Origin: CAUZIR01 sp034421295
GTDB taxonomy: Bacteria; Chloroflexota; Dehalococcoidia; Lucifugimonadales; UBA2962
Assembly (NCBI GenBank): GCA_034421295.1
Contig: DAOUKM010000013.1
Location: 62,001-126,000 of the forward strand
Reading direction: 5' to 3'
DNA length: 64,000 bases
Below are positions 36,132 through 45,280 of this stretch, in pieces. The notes beneath the pieces were generated by a model that was not told the origin of the DNA, did not search any database, and was given only the letters and a program-made list of their open reading frames with translations. How positions within the stretch are numbered: position 1 is the stretch's first letter; the number at the start of each line of letters is the position of its first letter. A program made the position numbers and the translations under genes.

Positions 36132-36240
36132 GTACTACCAGGTAGTCAAGCGCTGATCAGCGATGGTGCACGCAGAGCACTGTCAAGAGAAGCCTCCCCG
36201 TGACCGGTGTGGACGCCGCAGGGAGTTAGCCTTCAGGGAA
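36132..36240 (+). ncRNA. candidate Moco/Tuco riboswitch
   Basis: The 130 bases before the moaD-like gene contain several stems: actacc/ggtagt at 36134-36146, cgctga/tcagcg at 36151-36162, gtgc/gcac at 36166-36180, and a longer arm with ctccc/gggag (36194-36198/36221-36225) enclosing cggtg/cgccg (36205-36218). The block gtcaag...gcctcccc...ggacgccgcagggag is very like the published Moco motif as I remember it. The element ends at the ribosome site of moaD, which suggests control of translation. No covariance search was possible. Confidence 0.6.
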
Positions 36241-36241
36241 G

Positions 36242-36544
36242 ATGCAAAGCGAAGTGGGCAACCCGGATAGGAAGGTCACCGTTGAGCTTTTCGGTAACGC
36301 CAGAATGCTTGCCGGTCACACCAGTGTGGACCTGAACCTGCCGGCCAGAGCTTCAGCCGCCGATGTTGCTGTACGGCTGGCCGAAGTGGAACCGGCACTC
36401 GTGGGAGAAGTCATAGATCCGGACAACGGACTGATTTCAAGCTACGTGTTGAATCTGAACGGCACCTGCTTCATGTCCTCAGAGAGCAGGCGCATAAGCG
36501 CTGGAGACCACATACTTCTGTTCTCCAGCCAGGCGGGCGGCTAG
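36242..36544 (+). CDS. moaD: MoaD/ThiS family sulphur-carrier protein
   Basis: This 100-residue ubiquitin-like protein ends in the diglycine needed for thiocarboxylation (SSQAGG). It has the family pattern VTVELFGNARMLAG and a beta-grasp core ending in GDHILLFS. Such carriers often lie next to aldehyde ferredoxin oxidoreductase genes, where they supply sulphur for the molybdopterin dithiolene. It starts directly after the candidate riboswitch and precedes the AOR gene by about 80 bases. Confidence 0.88.
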   Translation: MQSEVGNPDRKVTVELFGNARMLAGHTSVDLNLPARASAADVAVRLAEVEPALVGEVIDPDNGLISSYVLNLNGTCFMSSESRRISAGDHILLFSSQAGG

Positions 36545-36626
36545 GGTTGGAAGCGCCTTGCCGACGACACGGCGCCGCATGAACCGCCCAGGCTGTGATA
36601 GAAGCGGTCTGGAGGAAGGCGGGGCG

Positions 36627-38468
36627 GTGTACGGGTACCACGGCCGCGCCCTCATAGTGAACCTCGATACCGGGGAGGCCCGGTATGAACACATCCCCGA
36701 CAAGATCTTGCGGGAATTCATCGGCGGAACTGGACTGGGTGCCTGGCTACTGTACCGGCACTGCCCCCGGGAAGCGGATCCCCTGGGACCAAAGAACCCC
36801 CTGATACTGGTGACCAGCCCCCTCGTGGGCAGCCGGCTGACGACATCCAGCAAGTTCGCGGTTCTCGCAAAGTCGCCGCTCACGGGCCTCATAGGCGACT
36901 CGCTTTCGTCGAGCTTTATGGCCACCGAGCTCAAACGGTGCGCCTTTGACGCCCTGGTAATCCTGGGCGCCCGCAAGCGCCCTACCCTCCTCAGGATAGA
37001 GGACGAGAAAGTAGACTTCCTTGACGCCTCAGACCTTGCCGGAAAGACGACGGCGGAGACGGAGGGACTGGTCAAGCGGCGCCTGGGAAGGGGCTTTCGC
37101 GTGGCCTGCATAGGACCTGCCGGCGAGTCGCTTGTGAGGTTCGCCAGCATCAGTAACGACGGAGGCAGACAGGCGGGCCGGACCGGCGTCGGTGCGGTCA
37201 TGGGGTCAAAAGGCCTTAAGGCCATCGCTGTAAAGGGATCGACCCGCGTTCCGATGGCACATCCGGACGCACTGAACCGCATCGGAGTTGAATTGAGTCG
37301 CCGCAGCCTGGGCCAGGCGACCGAAAAGTATAGAACCCTGGGTACGATGGCCAACGTGGAGGTGTTCAGCCGATTGGGCGTCCTTCCCACCCGCAATTTC
37401 CAGGCCTCCACCTTCGAGAGTGCCGCCGATATCGGTGGGGAGCACTTCAAGACCGATCACCTGGTTAGGACCGCCCACTGCGCGAACTGCACCATAGGCT
37501 GTGAACACGTGATGACCACCAGGGACGGTGGTGCGAAGGTCGAAGGCCGGATGGAATACGAGTCGGCGTTCGCCTTGGGTTCCCTGCTGGGAATCTCCGA
37601 CCCCAACGCAGTTCTACGCGCGTCCGTCCTGTGCGACGAGATGGGCATGGACACGATCAGCACCGGAGCGACCATTGCCTGGGCCGCCGAGGCAGCTTCA
37701 AGGGGTCTATTCGATGGCACCGTATTCGAACAGGGAAACGCCCCCCGGTTCGGAGATGGAGAAGGACTGTCGAAAATACTGGAAGACATCGCGCATCGCC
37801 GGGGGCTGGGTGACCTGTTGGCGGAGGGCAGTCGCAGAGCTGCGGATGCGGTGGGTAACGGGTCGGAAGCGTGGGCCATGCACGTAAAGGGGCTGGAGAT
37901 GCCCGGCTACGAGCCCCGGTCCCTAAAGACAATGGCGCTCGCTCTGGCGGTCAGCACCAGGGGAGCGTGCCACAACCGGTCCTCCGCGTACGAGGCCGAC
38001 TTCTCGTCCCGCGTGGACCGGCTGAGCGCAGACAGGCAGATGGGCCAGATAGTTGCCGATGGCGAAGACTATTCGGCGGTAATGGACTCACTCGTGTGGT
38101 GCAAGTTCCTCCGCCGCGCTTTCGGAGACTTCTACGCCGAGTCGGCTGAGATAATGTCATGCGTAACGGGATGGGACGTTACTCCACAAGAGCTTCGTAT
38201 CGCCGGTGAACGCATCAACAACCTCAAGAAGCTCTTCAACCTCCGGGAGGGATGGACCCGCGCCGACGACTCATTACCCCAGAGAATCCTGGAGGAGGGC
38301 CTCAGCGACGGACCGGTCAAAGGGGTCAGTCTCTCAAAGCCGGAGCTCGACACCATGATAGCTGCCTACTACCAGGCCCGGGGCTGGGAGGATGACGGGA
38401 CCATACCTGATTGCAAGCTGACCGACCTCGATCTTGCGGAGCTCAGGCAGCCGGTCGCTAGGGGATAG
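36627..38468 (+). CDS. aldehyde ferredoxin oxidoreductase (tungsten enzyme)
   Basis: This AOR-family protein oxidises aldehydes (or reduces acids) with a tungsto-bispterin and one 4Fe-4S cluster. The 613-residue product starts at GTG 36627 behind ggagg. Its N-terminus is YGYHGRALIVNLDTGEARYE, followed by the FIGGTGLGAWLL motif and the SPLVGSRLTTSSKFAV segment. The cluster ligands appear in CANCTIGC (about residue 290) and further in the GACHN region. The N-terminal pterin-binding patterns are intact. In Chloroflexota, AORs are often formaldehyde- or glyceraldehyde-specific, but the substrate cannot be read from sequence. Confidence 0.88.
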   Translation: MYGYHGRALIVNLDTGEARYEHIPDKILREFIGGTGLGAWLLYRHCPREADPLGPKNPLILVTSPLVGSRLTTSSKFAVLAKSPLTGLIGDSLSSSFMATELKRCAFDALVILGARKRPTLLRIEDEKVDFLDASDLAGKTTAETEGLVKRRLGRGFRVACIGPAGESLVRFASISNDGGRQAGRTGVGAVMGSKGLKAIAVKGSTRVPMAHPDALNRIGVELSRRSLGQATEKYRTLGTMANVEVFSRLGVLPTRNFQASTFESAADIGGEHFKTDHLVRTAHCANCTIGCEHVMTTRDGGAKVEGRMEYESAFALGSLLGISDPNAVLRASVLCDEMGMDTISTGATIAWAAEAASRGLFDGTVFEQGNAPRFGDGEGLSKILEDIAHRRGLGDLLAEGSRRAADAVGNGSEAWAMHVKGLEMPGYEPRSLKTMALALAVSTRGACHNRSSAYEADFSSRVDRLSADRQMGQIVADGEDYSAVMDSLVWCKFLRRAFGDFYAESAEIMSCVTGWDVTPQELRIAGERINNLKKLFNLREGWTRADDSLPQRILEEGLSDGPVKGVSLSKPELDTMIAAYYQARGWEDDGTIPDCKLTDLDLAELRQPVARG

Positions 38469-38477
38469 ACGCCCAGA

Positions 38478-38981
38478 TTGGCACGAGACGGGAAAAGGGA
38501 CGAAGACCGCAAGGGATTGCGCGCCGATCTGCGTGTGCGGTTTCCCAGGGAGCGAGGTCAGCTCCTGCCCGCCCTGCATTATCTTCAGCACCGTTTCGGC
38601 CACTTACCGGATTGGGCGATGGAGATCGTCTCCTGGCATCTTGGCATACCGGCCAGCGAGGTCTACGGAGCAGCCACGAGCTACTCGGAGCTGCGCGTAG
38701 ACGAACCCGGGATGCACATCGTACGAGTCTGCACCGGGCTCAGTTGCCGTGTTTCAGGGGCGGACTCGGTTTTGGAGGCCGTTAAGGACCGCCTAGGCGT
38801 CGAGCCGGGCGAACCCGCGTCGGTCGGCCCGGATGCGACCGTGACATTCGAGACCACGGCCTGCGGATTCCTGTGCGCTGTGGCCCCGGTCCTGCAGATA
38901 GACGAGCGGTGGCTTGGACATGCGACCCCGGAGAAAGCGGTCAAAGCGGTAAATGGCCTTCGCAAAGGGGTGACGGCGTGA
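38478..38981 (+). CDS. NuoE-like 2Fe-2S diaphorase subunit
   Basis: This 167-residue protein resembles the 24-kDa NADH dehydrogenase subunit and the HoxE/FdhG-type diaphorase partner. It has a four-cysteine 2Fe-2S site with CTGLSC (about residues 87-92) and the later CGFLC. It starts at TTG 38478, 9 bases after AOR. Its end overlaps the next gene by 4 bases (GTGA), so the two are translationally coupled. With the following NuoF-like subunit it should carry electrons between NAD(H) and the formate dehydrogenase or AOR. Confidence 0.88.
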   Translation: MARDGKRDEDRKGLRADLRVRFPRERGQLLPALHYLQHRFGHLPDWAMEIVSWHLGIPASEVYGAATSYSELRVDEPGMHIVRVCTGLSCRVSGADSVLEAVKDRLGVEPGEPASVGPDATVTFETTACGFLCAVAPVLQIDERWLGHATPEKAVKAVNGLRKGVTA

Positions 38982-40573
38982 CTGTCCAGACCGCGTACGA
39001 GCGCCTGTGCGAAGGAGCGAACAGGCGGCTGGCAGACAGTGCAGGTAGGTTCCGTGTGGCGGTGCAGGTGGGCCACTGTTCGATTGCACTGGGTGCGGAG
39101 GACGTATTTGGTGCTTTCGAGGAGGATCTGCTTGACAACTCCAAACTGGTCGCCACCGGATGTGATGGAGCCTGCTACGCCGGGCCGCGGGTGATTGTCA
39201 CCTCACCCGACGGTGAGTCCGTACACCTGACCAGGGTCGACGCGGACACGGCGATCCGCGTATCAACGATCCTCGAGGGAGGCGGGACGCCGCTGCGCTA
39301 CGAGGATGATGTCGCTGGTTTCATTGACGGTCAGGTTCGCGTAGTCCTGAACGGCTGTGGAGACATGGACGCCGAGGGCATCGACGAATACCTGCAGGTC
39401 GGCGGCTACGGTGGTCTGGCTGCGGCACTGTCGGATTCTCCAGAGGCGACGACTGCGACCGTCAAGGAGTCCGGCCTCAGGGGCCGCGGCGGCGCATACT
39501 TTCCGGCAGCCCTCAAGTGGGAAGCTGCGAGAAGAGCGGCACGGGGACCCAGGTATCTGGTCGTTAACTCCGAGGAGGGTGAGCCCGGGCTGTTCAAGGA
39601 CAGGCACCTCATGGAGGGGGTGCCTCACCGGGTCGTAGAGGGAGCCCTGATTGCCGCCTACGCAACCCAGGCCAGCGTCATTTACCTGTACATCAACGCG
39701 GAGGCCGACCTCTCAACCCGCCGAATCGAAAGGGCGCTCTCCGACGCCGAGTCGCTGGGCCTGATTGGAGAGGATGTCTTGGGCTCGGGCTGGTCGGTGC
39801 GGGCTCTCGTACGCCGCGGGGCCGGGGGCTATGTATGCGGCGAGGAAACTACGTTGCTTAACACCCTAGACGGGCGACGTCGTGAACCCAGGCTGCGGCC
39901 ACCCTTCCCCACCGAAGCCGGCCTGCACGACCGACCGACCGTGATAAACAACGCGGAGACGCTCTCGAACCTGCCCTTCATCCTCACCAAGGGACCGACG
40001 GCGTTCAAGGCGCTAGGTGTCGAGAACGCCAGCGGAACCAAGGTGCTGAGCCTGTCCGGCGCCGTGAAACGTCCAGGTCTGGTGGAGACTCCCTTCGGCA
40101 CACCTCTCGCCGAAGTGGTCCAGTGCATTGGAGGAGGCATGCGTGGAGGCAGCGTGCTGGCTGCGCTCGGCGTAGGGGGGCCGTCAAGCGGGCTGCTGCC
40201 GCCCGCTTCGCTGGATATCGAGATCTTGCCGGGTATCCTCCACGAGTCGGGGGTCATCCTCGGCGCCGGGGGCCTTGTCGCGCTCGACGAATCCATGGAG
40301 ATCGTGGACGTGATGCGGGCGCTCGCCGCCTACAATGCCGACGAGTCCTGTGGCAAGTGCACTCCTTGCCGGGAGGGAACGCCCAGAATTGTCGAGGCGA
40401 TCGACCGGCTGGCACATCGCGGCGCATCCAAGGCCGACGTAGACGAGCTAATCTATCTGGCCGAGGTGGTCAGTTCCGCATCGTTATGTGGCCTGGGGCA
40501 AGCCGCGGGGGCCCCTGTAACCAGCACGCTCCACTTTTTCGGGGGGGCGTTGGGCATCCCTGCGGAGCGTTGA
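38978..40573 (+). CDS. NuoF-like NADH/formate dehydrogenase flavin subunit
   Basis: This 531-residue subunit starts at GTG 38978. It has an extra N-terminal thioredoxin-like 2Fe-2S segment (about residues 1-110, with VGHCSIALGAED). Next come the FMN/NADH domain (GLRGRGGAYFPAALKW, VVNSEEGEPG, YVCGEETTLL, PTVINNAET) and the 4Fe-4S motif ESCGKCTPCREG with the distal SLCGLG. It lies between NuoE-like and FdhA genes, as in soluble NAD-dependent formate dehydrogenases. Confidence 0.9.
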   Translation: MTVQTAYERLCEGANRRLADSAGRFRVAVQVGHCSIALGAEDVFGAFEEDLLDNSKLVATGCDGACYAGPRVIVTSPDGESVHLTRVDADTAIRVSTILEGGGTPLRYEDDVAGFIDGQVRVVLNGCGDMDAEGIDEYLQVGGYGGLAAALSDSPEATTATVKESGLRGRGGAYFPAALKWEAARRAARGPRYLVVNSEEGEPGLFKDRHLMEGVPHRVVEGALIAAYATQASVIYLYINAEADLSTRRIERALSDAESLGLIGEDVLGSGWSVRALVRRGAGGYVCGEETTLLNTLDGRRREPRLRPPFPTEAGLHDRPTVINNAETLSNLPFILTKGPTAFKALGVENASGTKVLSLSGAVKRPGLVETPFGTPLAEVVQCIGGGMRGGSVLAALGVGGPSSGLLPPASLDIEILPGILHESGVILGAGGLVALDESMEIVDVMRALAAYNADESCGKCTPCREGTPRIVEAIDRLAHRGASKADVDELIYLAEVVSSASLCGLGQAAGAPVTSTLHFFGGALGIPAER

Positions 40574-40642
40574 GTTCCCTGTTATAGGATTGGTTGGACG
40601 ACCTGATGATGCTCCCGGACACATGCGGCCCCTACATGGACT

Positions 40643-40870
40643 GTGAACATAAACATCGGTAGCAACGGTCGGCTGTGCGCAGGCGTGGCCGTCGGCATTA
40701 TCGCTGGAGTGGCGGTTGGTGCTTTCCTTGACTCGGTGGCGATAGGTGTAGCCACAGGGGTAGGAATTGGAGCTGCACTGGGCATCGCCTGGTCCCAGCC
40801 GGCCAGGCCGGGCCGTCGGGCCGGGAGCGGCAAAGGACAACGCAGGGAAGACGGAACGTCCAGTGAATAA
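40643..40870 (+). CDS. small glycine-zipper membrane peptide
   Basis: This 75-residue protein starts at GTG 40643. It has two hydrophobic Gly/Ala-rich stretches (VAVGIIAGVAVGAFL and VAIGVATGVGIGAALGI) and a basic Gly/Arg C-terminus. The pattern is that of a glycine-zipper transmembrane hairpin. It sits between the NuoF-like and fdhA genes on the same strand with short gaps, so it may help attach the complex to the membrane, which is inference. The alternative is a chance frame, but its composition and position favour a real gene. Confidence 0.5.
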   Translation: MNINIGSNGRLCAGVAVGIIAGVAVGAFLDSVAIGVATGVGIGAALGIAWSQPARPGRRAGSGKGQRREDGTSSE

Positions 40871-40885
40871 CGCGAGCGCGGTGTG

Positions 40886-43633
40886 ATGAGCATCGAAGTA
40901 TCGATCGACGGGCGCAAGGTAACGGTGGGCCGAGGGGCCTCGGTGCTGGATGCCGTCAACCTGTCAGGCACCTATCTGTCCCAGCTTTGCAAGGACCCGG
41001 ACATGAAGCCGATCGGGGCCTGCCGTACCTGCCTGGTGCAGGTTGACGGGATACGAGGCTATCCTGCCTCCTGCTCAATTCCAGCGGCCGAGGGCATGAA
41101 GGTTAGGACGAGTACGCCAGACCTGCGTCGCATCCGCTCCGGCGTGATTGAGCTCACAATGGCCATGCTCCCCGATTCGACCCCGGGCAGCATCTCGCAG
41201 TCCACATCGGGGAACGGCTCGGCTGAAATGGTCGATCACCGTGAGCTGACAGTTGCAGCCGAGCACCATGGCATCGCGTCCTCGCGATGGTCGGGCCGTT
41301 CCAGGGGTTCGACTGACACATCTAACCCGGTATTCGACATAGCCATGCAGGACTGCATCCTTTGCGGGCGATGCACGCGCGCCTGCCAGGACGGCCACCA
41401 GTTCATAGGTGCCATTGATTTCCTTGGAGCCGGCGCCGCATCCAGCCGCATCGGTACGTTCATGGATCGCGATCTTGTGGACTCTGTGTGCACCACCTGC
41501 GGTCAGTGTCTTTCGGTCTGCCCCACCGGAGCCATCCGCACCAAGCGAGCGGTCTCCAACATTACCAAGGCGGTCACCACCACCTGTCCCTACTGTGGCG
41601 TCGGCTGTGGGATCAAGGCCCGGGTCGACGGGGACGGGAAGATAGCTGAGATGCTGGATGACCCGGACAACCGATCGAGTCTGGGTATGCTCTGCGTCAA
41701 GGGCAGATTCGGATACACGTTCGTGCACGACAACAGTCGCCTGACCAAACCACTGGTCCGGAAAGATGGTGTGCTTCGGCCGGTGAGTTGGGACGACGCC
41801 CTGGACACGGTCGCGGACAGGCTGTCCCGGTACAGCGGTGAGGAGTTCGGCACCCTCTGCTCCGCCAAGGCTACCAACGAGGACGGCTACGTCCAGCAAA
41901 AGTTCGCCCGGCTCGTCATGAAGTCCAATAACATCGATCACTGCACCCGCCTATGTCATGCCCCCTCCGTGTCTGCGATGCAGATCGCACTTGGCAGCGG
42001 GGCCACGTCCAATTCATACGTGGATTACGAGGAGGCCGGCTGCCTGATGATCGCCGGCTCGGACGCCGACTCCAACCATCCGGTTGCCGCAGCTCGCATG
42101 CGGCGGGCTGTCGTCGAACGCGGTGCGAAGCTGATCGTAATCAATCCCAGACGCATCGGAATGTGCGATCTGGCCGACCTGTGGCTCAGGCCGCGACCCG
42201 GTACGGATGTGGCGCTGTTCAACGCCATGGCCAACGTGGTACTGAAGGAAGGCCTGGCCAATGAGAGATTCATCCGCGCCAGAACCGAGGGCTTTGAGGA
42301 GTGGCGCGCCGTGATCGAGCGCTACGACGCATCGTTTGCCGAGAGCATCACCGGGGTGCCGGCCGAGGATATAGCCGAGGCTGCGCGCACCTACGCTTCT
42401 CCGCCATTTTCCGGTTCCTGTCTCATATGGGGCATGGGCATCACTCAGCACACCAACGGCACCCCCAATGTGCACAGCCTGCTCAACCTCGCCCTGTTAA
42501 CGGGGCAACTGGGCAGACCGGGTTCAGGCGTCTCGCCCCTAAGAGGACAAAACAACGTACAGGGCTGCGGAGACTCGGGCTGTCTCCCCAACGCATTCCC
42601 GGGATACCAGAACGTCGAATCGGGCCAATATGACCGATTCCGTCAGGCGTGGGGCGGACACCACCTGCCGGAGAAAAGCGGTCTCGTGATCACCGAGATG
42701 ACCAGCGAGATGATTACCGGCGAAATAAAGGCCATGTACGTGACGGGTGAGAATCCCCTGCTGTCGGAACCCGACCTGACCCATGCCCACAGGGCCTTTG
42801 AGAGCCTCGAGTTCCTGGTCGTGCAGGACATCTTCATGCACGAGACCGCCGAAATTGCCGATGTGGTGCTGCCAGCCACCTCGTTCGCAGAGAAGGACGG
42901 AACGTTCACCAACAGCGAGCGCCGGGTACAGCGGGTTCGCAGGGCGGTCGAGCCGGTTGGATACAGCAGACCGGATTGGGAGATCGTATGTGAGCTAGCA
43001 CGACGCGTAGCCGAGAGACGGGGGCTTGAAATCGGAGACCAGTTCTCTTTTTCGCATCCGTCTCAGATATGGGATGAGATGGCCTCCCTCGTTCCTATGT
43101 TCGGCGGCATCGACTACGGCCGCCTGGAGTGCGAGGGCGGGCTGCAGTGGCCCTGCCCCACTCCCGAGCATCCCGGCACCCGGTACCTTTACGCGGATGA
43201 TTTCCCGCACGGGGAGCCAGCGAGGTTCGTCGCCTACGATCAGGGTCCAGCAGCCGAGGAGATGCCTTCAAGGCGCTTCCCCCTGATCCTTAACACGGGT
43301 CGCATCCTGTACCACTGGCACGGCGGCACGATCACGCGGCGAGCCTCCGCTCTCATGGCCCGAGCACCCGAAGTCACCGTTTCGATGAACGAGCGAGACG
43401 GGGAACGCTACGGCCTGGATGAGGGCGACTGGGCCCGGTTGAAATCGCGTCGAGGCTCCCTGGAGGCGCGCGTGATATTTGACGAGAAGATGGACGAAGG
43501 GCAGGTCTTCGTGCCCTTCACGAAGCTAGAGGAGTCGGCAGCAAACTTCCTCACCAACTCCGCCCTGGACCCGGATTCCAAGATCCCCGAATTCAAGGTC
43601 TGCGCCGTCAGGGTGGAAGCTGCGGACGGTTGA
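40886..43633 (+). CDS. fdhA: NAD-type formate dehydrogenase catalytic subunit
   Basis: This 915-residue molybdopterin enzyme has an N-terminal 2Fe-2S domain (CKDPDMKPIGACRTC), two ferredoxin-type 4Fe-4S motifs (CILCGRCTRACQ and CTTCGQCLSVCP), the 4Fe-4S binding motif TTCPYCGVGCGIK and the bis-MGD domains. The active-site ligand is Cys357, codon TGT at 41954-41956, within DHCTRLCHAPSV. This form is therefore Cys, not Sec, although a selenoprotein is predicted elsewhere in the window. It starts at ATG 40886 (a GTG is 3 bases upstream). It should oxidise formate to CO2 or, with low-potential electrons, make formate for fhs. Confidence 0.95.
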   Translation: MSIEVSIDGRKVTVGRGASVLDAVNLSGTYLSQLCKDPDMKPIGACRTCLVQVDGIRGYPASCSIPAAEGMKVRTSTPDLRRIRSGVIELTMAMLPDSTPGSISQSTSGNGSAEMVDHRELTVAAEHHGIASSRWSGRSRGSTDTSNPVFDIAMQDCILCGRCTRACQDGHQFIGAIDFLGAGAASSRIGTFMDRDLVDSVCTTCGQCLSVCPTGAIRTKRAVSNITKAVTTTCPYCGVGCGIKARVDGDGKIAEMLDDPDNRSSLGMLCVKGRFGYTFVHDNSRLTKPLVRKDGVLRPVSWDDALDTVADRLSRYSGEEFGTLCSAKATNEDGYVQQKFARLVMKSNNIDHCTRLCHAPSVSAMQIALGSGATSNSYVDYEEAGCLMIAGSDADSNHPVAAARMRRAVVERGAKLIVINPRRIGMCDLADLWLRPRPGTDVALFNAMANVVLKEGLANERFIRARTEGFEEWRAVIERYDASFAESITGVPAEDIAEAARTYASPPFSGSCLIWGMGITQHTNGTPNVHSLLNLALLTGQLGRPGSGVSPLRGQNNVQGCGDSGCLPNAFPGYQNVESGQYDRFRQAWGGHHLPEKSGLVITEMTSEMITGEIKAMYVTGENPLLSEPDLTHAHRAFESLEFLVVQDIFMHETAEIADVVLPATSFAEKDGTFTNSERRVQRVRRAVEPVGYSRPDWEIVCELARRVAERRGLEIGDQFSFSHPSQIWDEMASLVPMFGGIDYGRLECEGGLQWPCPTPEHPGTRYLYADDFPHGEPARFVAYDQGPAAEEMPSRRFPLILNTGRILYHWHGGTITRRASALMARAPEVTVSMNERDGERYGLDEGDWARLKSRRGSLEARVIFDEKMDEGQVFVPFTKLEESAANFLTNSALDPDSKIPEFKVCAVRVEAADG

Positions 43634-43639
43634 TTGGAT

Positions 43640-44455
43640 ATGACCCAGCGAATCACGGAGATACCGAGGCCGAAAGCAGAGGGCTTTAAATCCGGCCGCA
43701 AGATCTACCTGGTGCCCACTTTGCTGGCGGGCCCTGGCATCCCGGACGAGCTCGCAGAGATGCTCAAGCGCTACTGGGGCGAAGTGCGCGAACAGGTGGA
43801 AAACCTGGAGCGAACCCTCAGCGAGGTAAAGCACGTCTACCACGAGTCCGTATTCAGCCCGGGCGAGGAGGGGTTGCGCACGGTGGAGAGCGTCAACTCC
43901 CACGGATACACCTTTGTGAATGTACTGTGTCGGTCCACAGCGAACCTGGAGCCCACCGAAGAGCAGGAGGCACTCTTAGAGGCGTCCGACTGGAGGCTAT
44001 GTCTGTCGATGGGACTGGCCAGCGAGAAGGTCGCCAAAATAGCCAGAGACTCCCTTAACGACGCCATGCAGGCGCGGTATCTGCATATGGCCGCAACGAT
44101 TGACAAGACGCTAGGGGGTGATGAGGCGGGCCTGTGTATCCTCAGCGAAGACCACCGGGTGCAATTCCCCGCGGACATACAGGTCTTTTACATTTCGCCC
44201 CCCTCACTGGACGAGATCAAGCGGTGGGCGGAAGAGCAGATGCGGCGGGTGGTGTCAGAAGCGAGCGGAGGCGGAGGTTCCACGCCCAAGTCAAGCGAGG
44301 AGATGGAATCCGGCGACGTCGGCGAATCAAGCACCGGGCCAGCACAGCAAGGGTCCGAAACAGCTGACGAAACATCTGGGAAAGCCGCTGTAGACTCCGA
44401 GCCGGAGGCCGGAGAGGACGTTCAAGACAGAAAGTTCCCTGAATACCCCTACTGA
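43640..44455 (+). CDS. unknown protein linked to formate dehydrogenase
   Basis: This 271-residue protein (ATG 43640; TTG 43634 is possible) has no domain I recognise. Residues 15-200 are mixed alpha/beta, with RKIYLVPTLLAGPGIPDELAEMLKRYW near the start and a helical middle rich in charged residues. The last 60 residues are low-complexity, acidic and Ser/Gly-rich (SSEEMESGDVGESS). It starts 7 bases behind fdhA, so it is likely part of the operon and may be an accessory or assembly factor of the formate dehydrogenase. Confidence 0.7.
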   Translation: MTQRITEIPRPKAEGFKSGRKIYLVPTLLAGPGIPDELAEMLKRYWGEVREQVENLERTLSEVKHVYHESVFSPGEEGLRTVESVNSHGYTFVNVLCRSTANLEPTEEQEALLEASDWRLCLSMGLASEKVAKIARDSLNDAMQARYLHMAATIDKTLGGDEAGLCILSEDHRVQFPADIQVFYISPPSLDEIKRWAEEQMRRVVSEASGGGGSTPKSSEEMESGDVGESSTGPAQQGSETADETSGKAAVDSEPEAGEDVQDRKFPEYPY

Positions 44456-44521
44456 GTGGAGGGATGTCGGCGGCTACGGCAAGAGCCGCTTTCTACAATG
44501 CTCGGTTGGGGGCCTGTCAAT

Positions 44522-45280
44522 TCATCGAGCTTCATCTCCGCCATCTATAACGTATGCGGAGCCGGTTACGAAAGCGGCATCATCAGAGGCGAGATAGAGT
44601 ATGAGCCTCGCGACATCCTCGGGCCAGCCGGCCCTGCCTAGGGGAATCCCGGATACGTACTCATCGAATGTGCCAGCTGCGCCCTCTACGGCCTGGGAGC
44701 CAGGGGTGTCGATGAGGCCCGGGAGTACGCAGTTGGAACGGATTCCGTAGGCAGCATACTGGCTGCTAGCGGTCCTTGTAAGCTGGACCACGCCAGCCTT
44801 GCTCACAGAATACGGAACCGAAAAAGTCGAGCCTAGCAGCGCATTTATGGAGGCCACGTTTACTATAGCCCCCCCTCCCACTTCGAGCATGCGGGGAATT
44901 GCATATTTGCTGCATAGGAAAACACCCTTTACGTTGATATCCATCACCATGTCCCACTCCTCCTCGGTCACGTCTACCAAAGGTGGAGTCTCTACCTGCC
45001 TGCCGGCGACGTTGATTAGCAGGTCCAGCTTGCCGTAGCGTTCTATCGCGCTCCGGACCATGCCCTGGACCTGAGAGGTCCGGGAGACATCGGTTTGGAC
45101 GAAAAGGGCATCTCCCCCGGACTCTTCTATGAGCGCGACAGTCTCCTTGCCGCCCTCCACGTTGACATCGGCAACGACGACCTTCGCGTCTTCCCCGGCA
45201 AAAGAGAGGGCTGTACACCGTCCTATGCCGGAGCTGCCTCCGGTGATGATGCTTACCTTACCGTCCAGTTTCCCAGGCAT
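44522..45280 (-). CDS. SDR family oxidoreductase
   Basis: This 252-residue classical short-chain dehydrogenase has TGGSSGIG, NVAG, the catalytic Ser in VNVASINA, YSVSKAGV and a C-terminal VIDGGDEAR. All catalytic residues are present. It is close in type to the SDR at 12471 but only by general features. It ends convergent with the fdh operon, 67 bases away, and begins far from its neighbours, so it is probably monocistronic. Confidence 0.9.
   Translation of the reverse strand: MPGKLDGKVSIITGGSSGIGRCTALSFAGEDAKVVVADVNVEGGKETVALIEESGGDALFVQTDVSRTSQVQGMVRSAIERYGKLDLLINVAGRQVETPPLVDVTEEEWDMVMDINVKGVFLCSKYAIPRMLEVGGGAIVNVASINALLGSTFSVPYSVSKAGVVQLTRTASSQYAAYGIRSNCVLPGLIDTPGSQAVEGAAGTFDEYVSGIPLGRAGWPEDVARLILYLASDDAAFVTGSAYVIDGGDEAR

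Noticed and set aside
36479..37450. Long open frame antisense to the AOR gene
   Set aside because: It is a GC-driven shadow of a gene with clear family motifs; its translation is low-complexity and has no similarity to known proteins.
41954..41956. Possible selenocysteine in the formate dehydrogenase active site
   Set aside because: The codon is TGT, so this enzyme uses cysteine.
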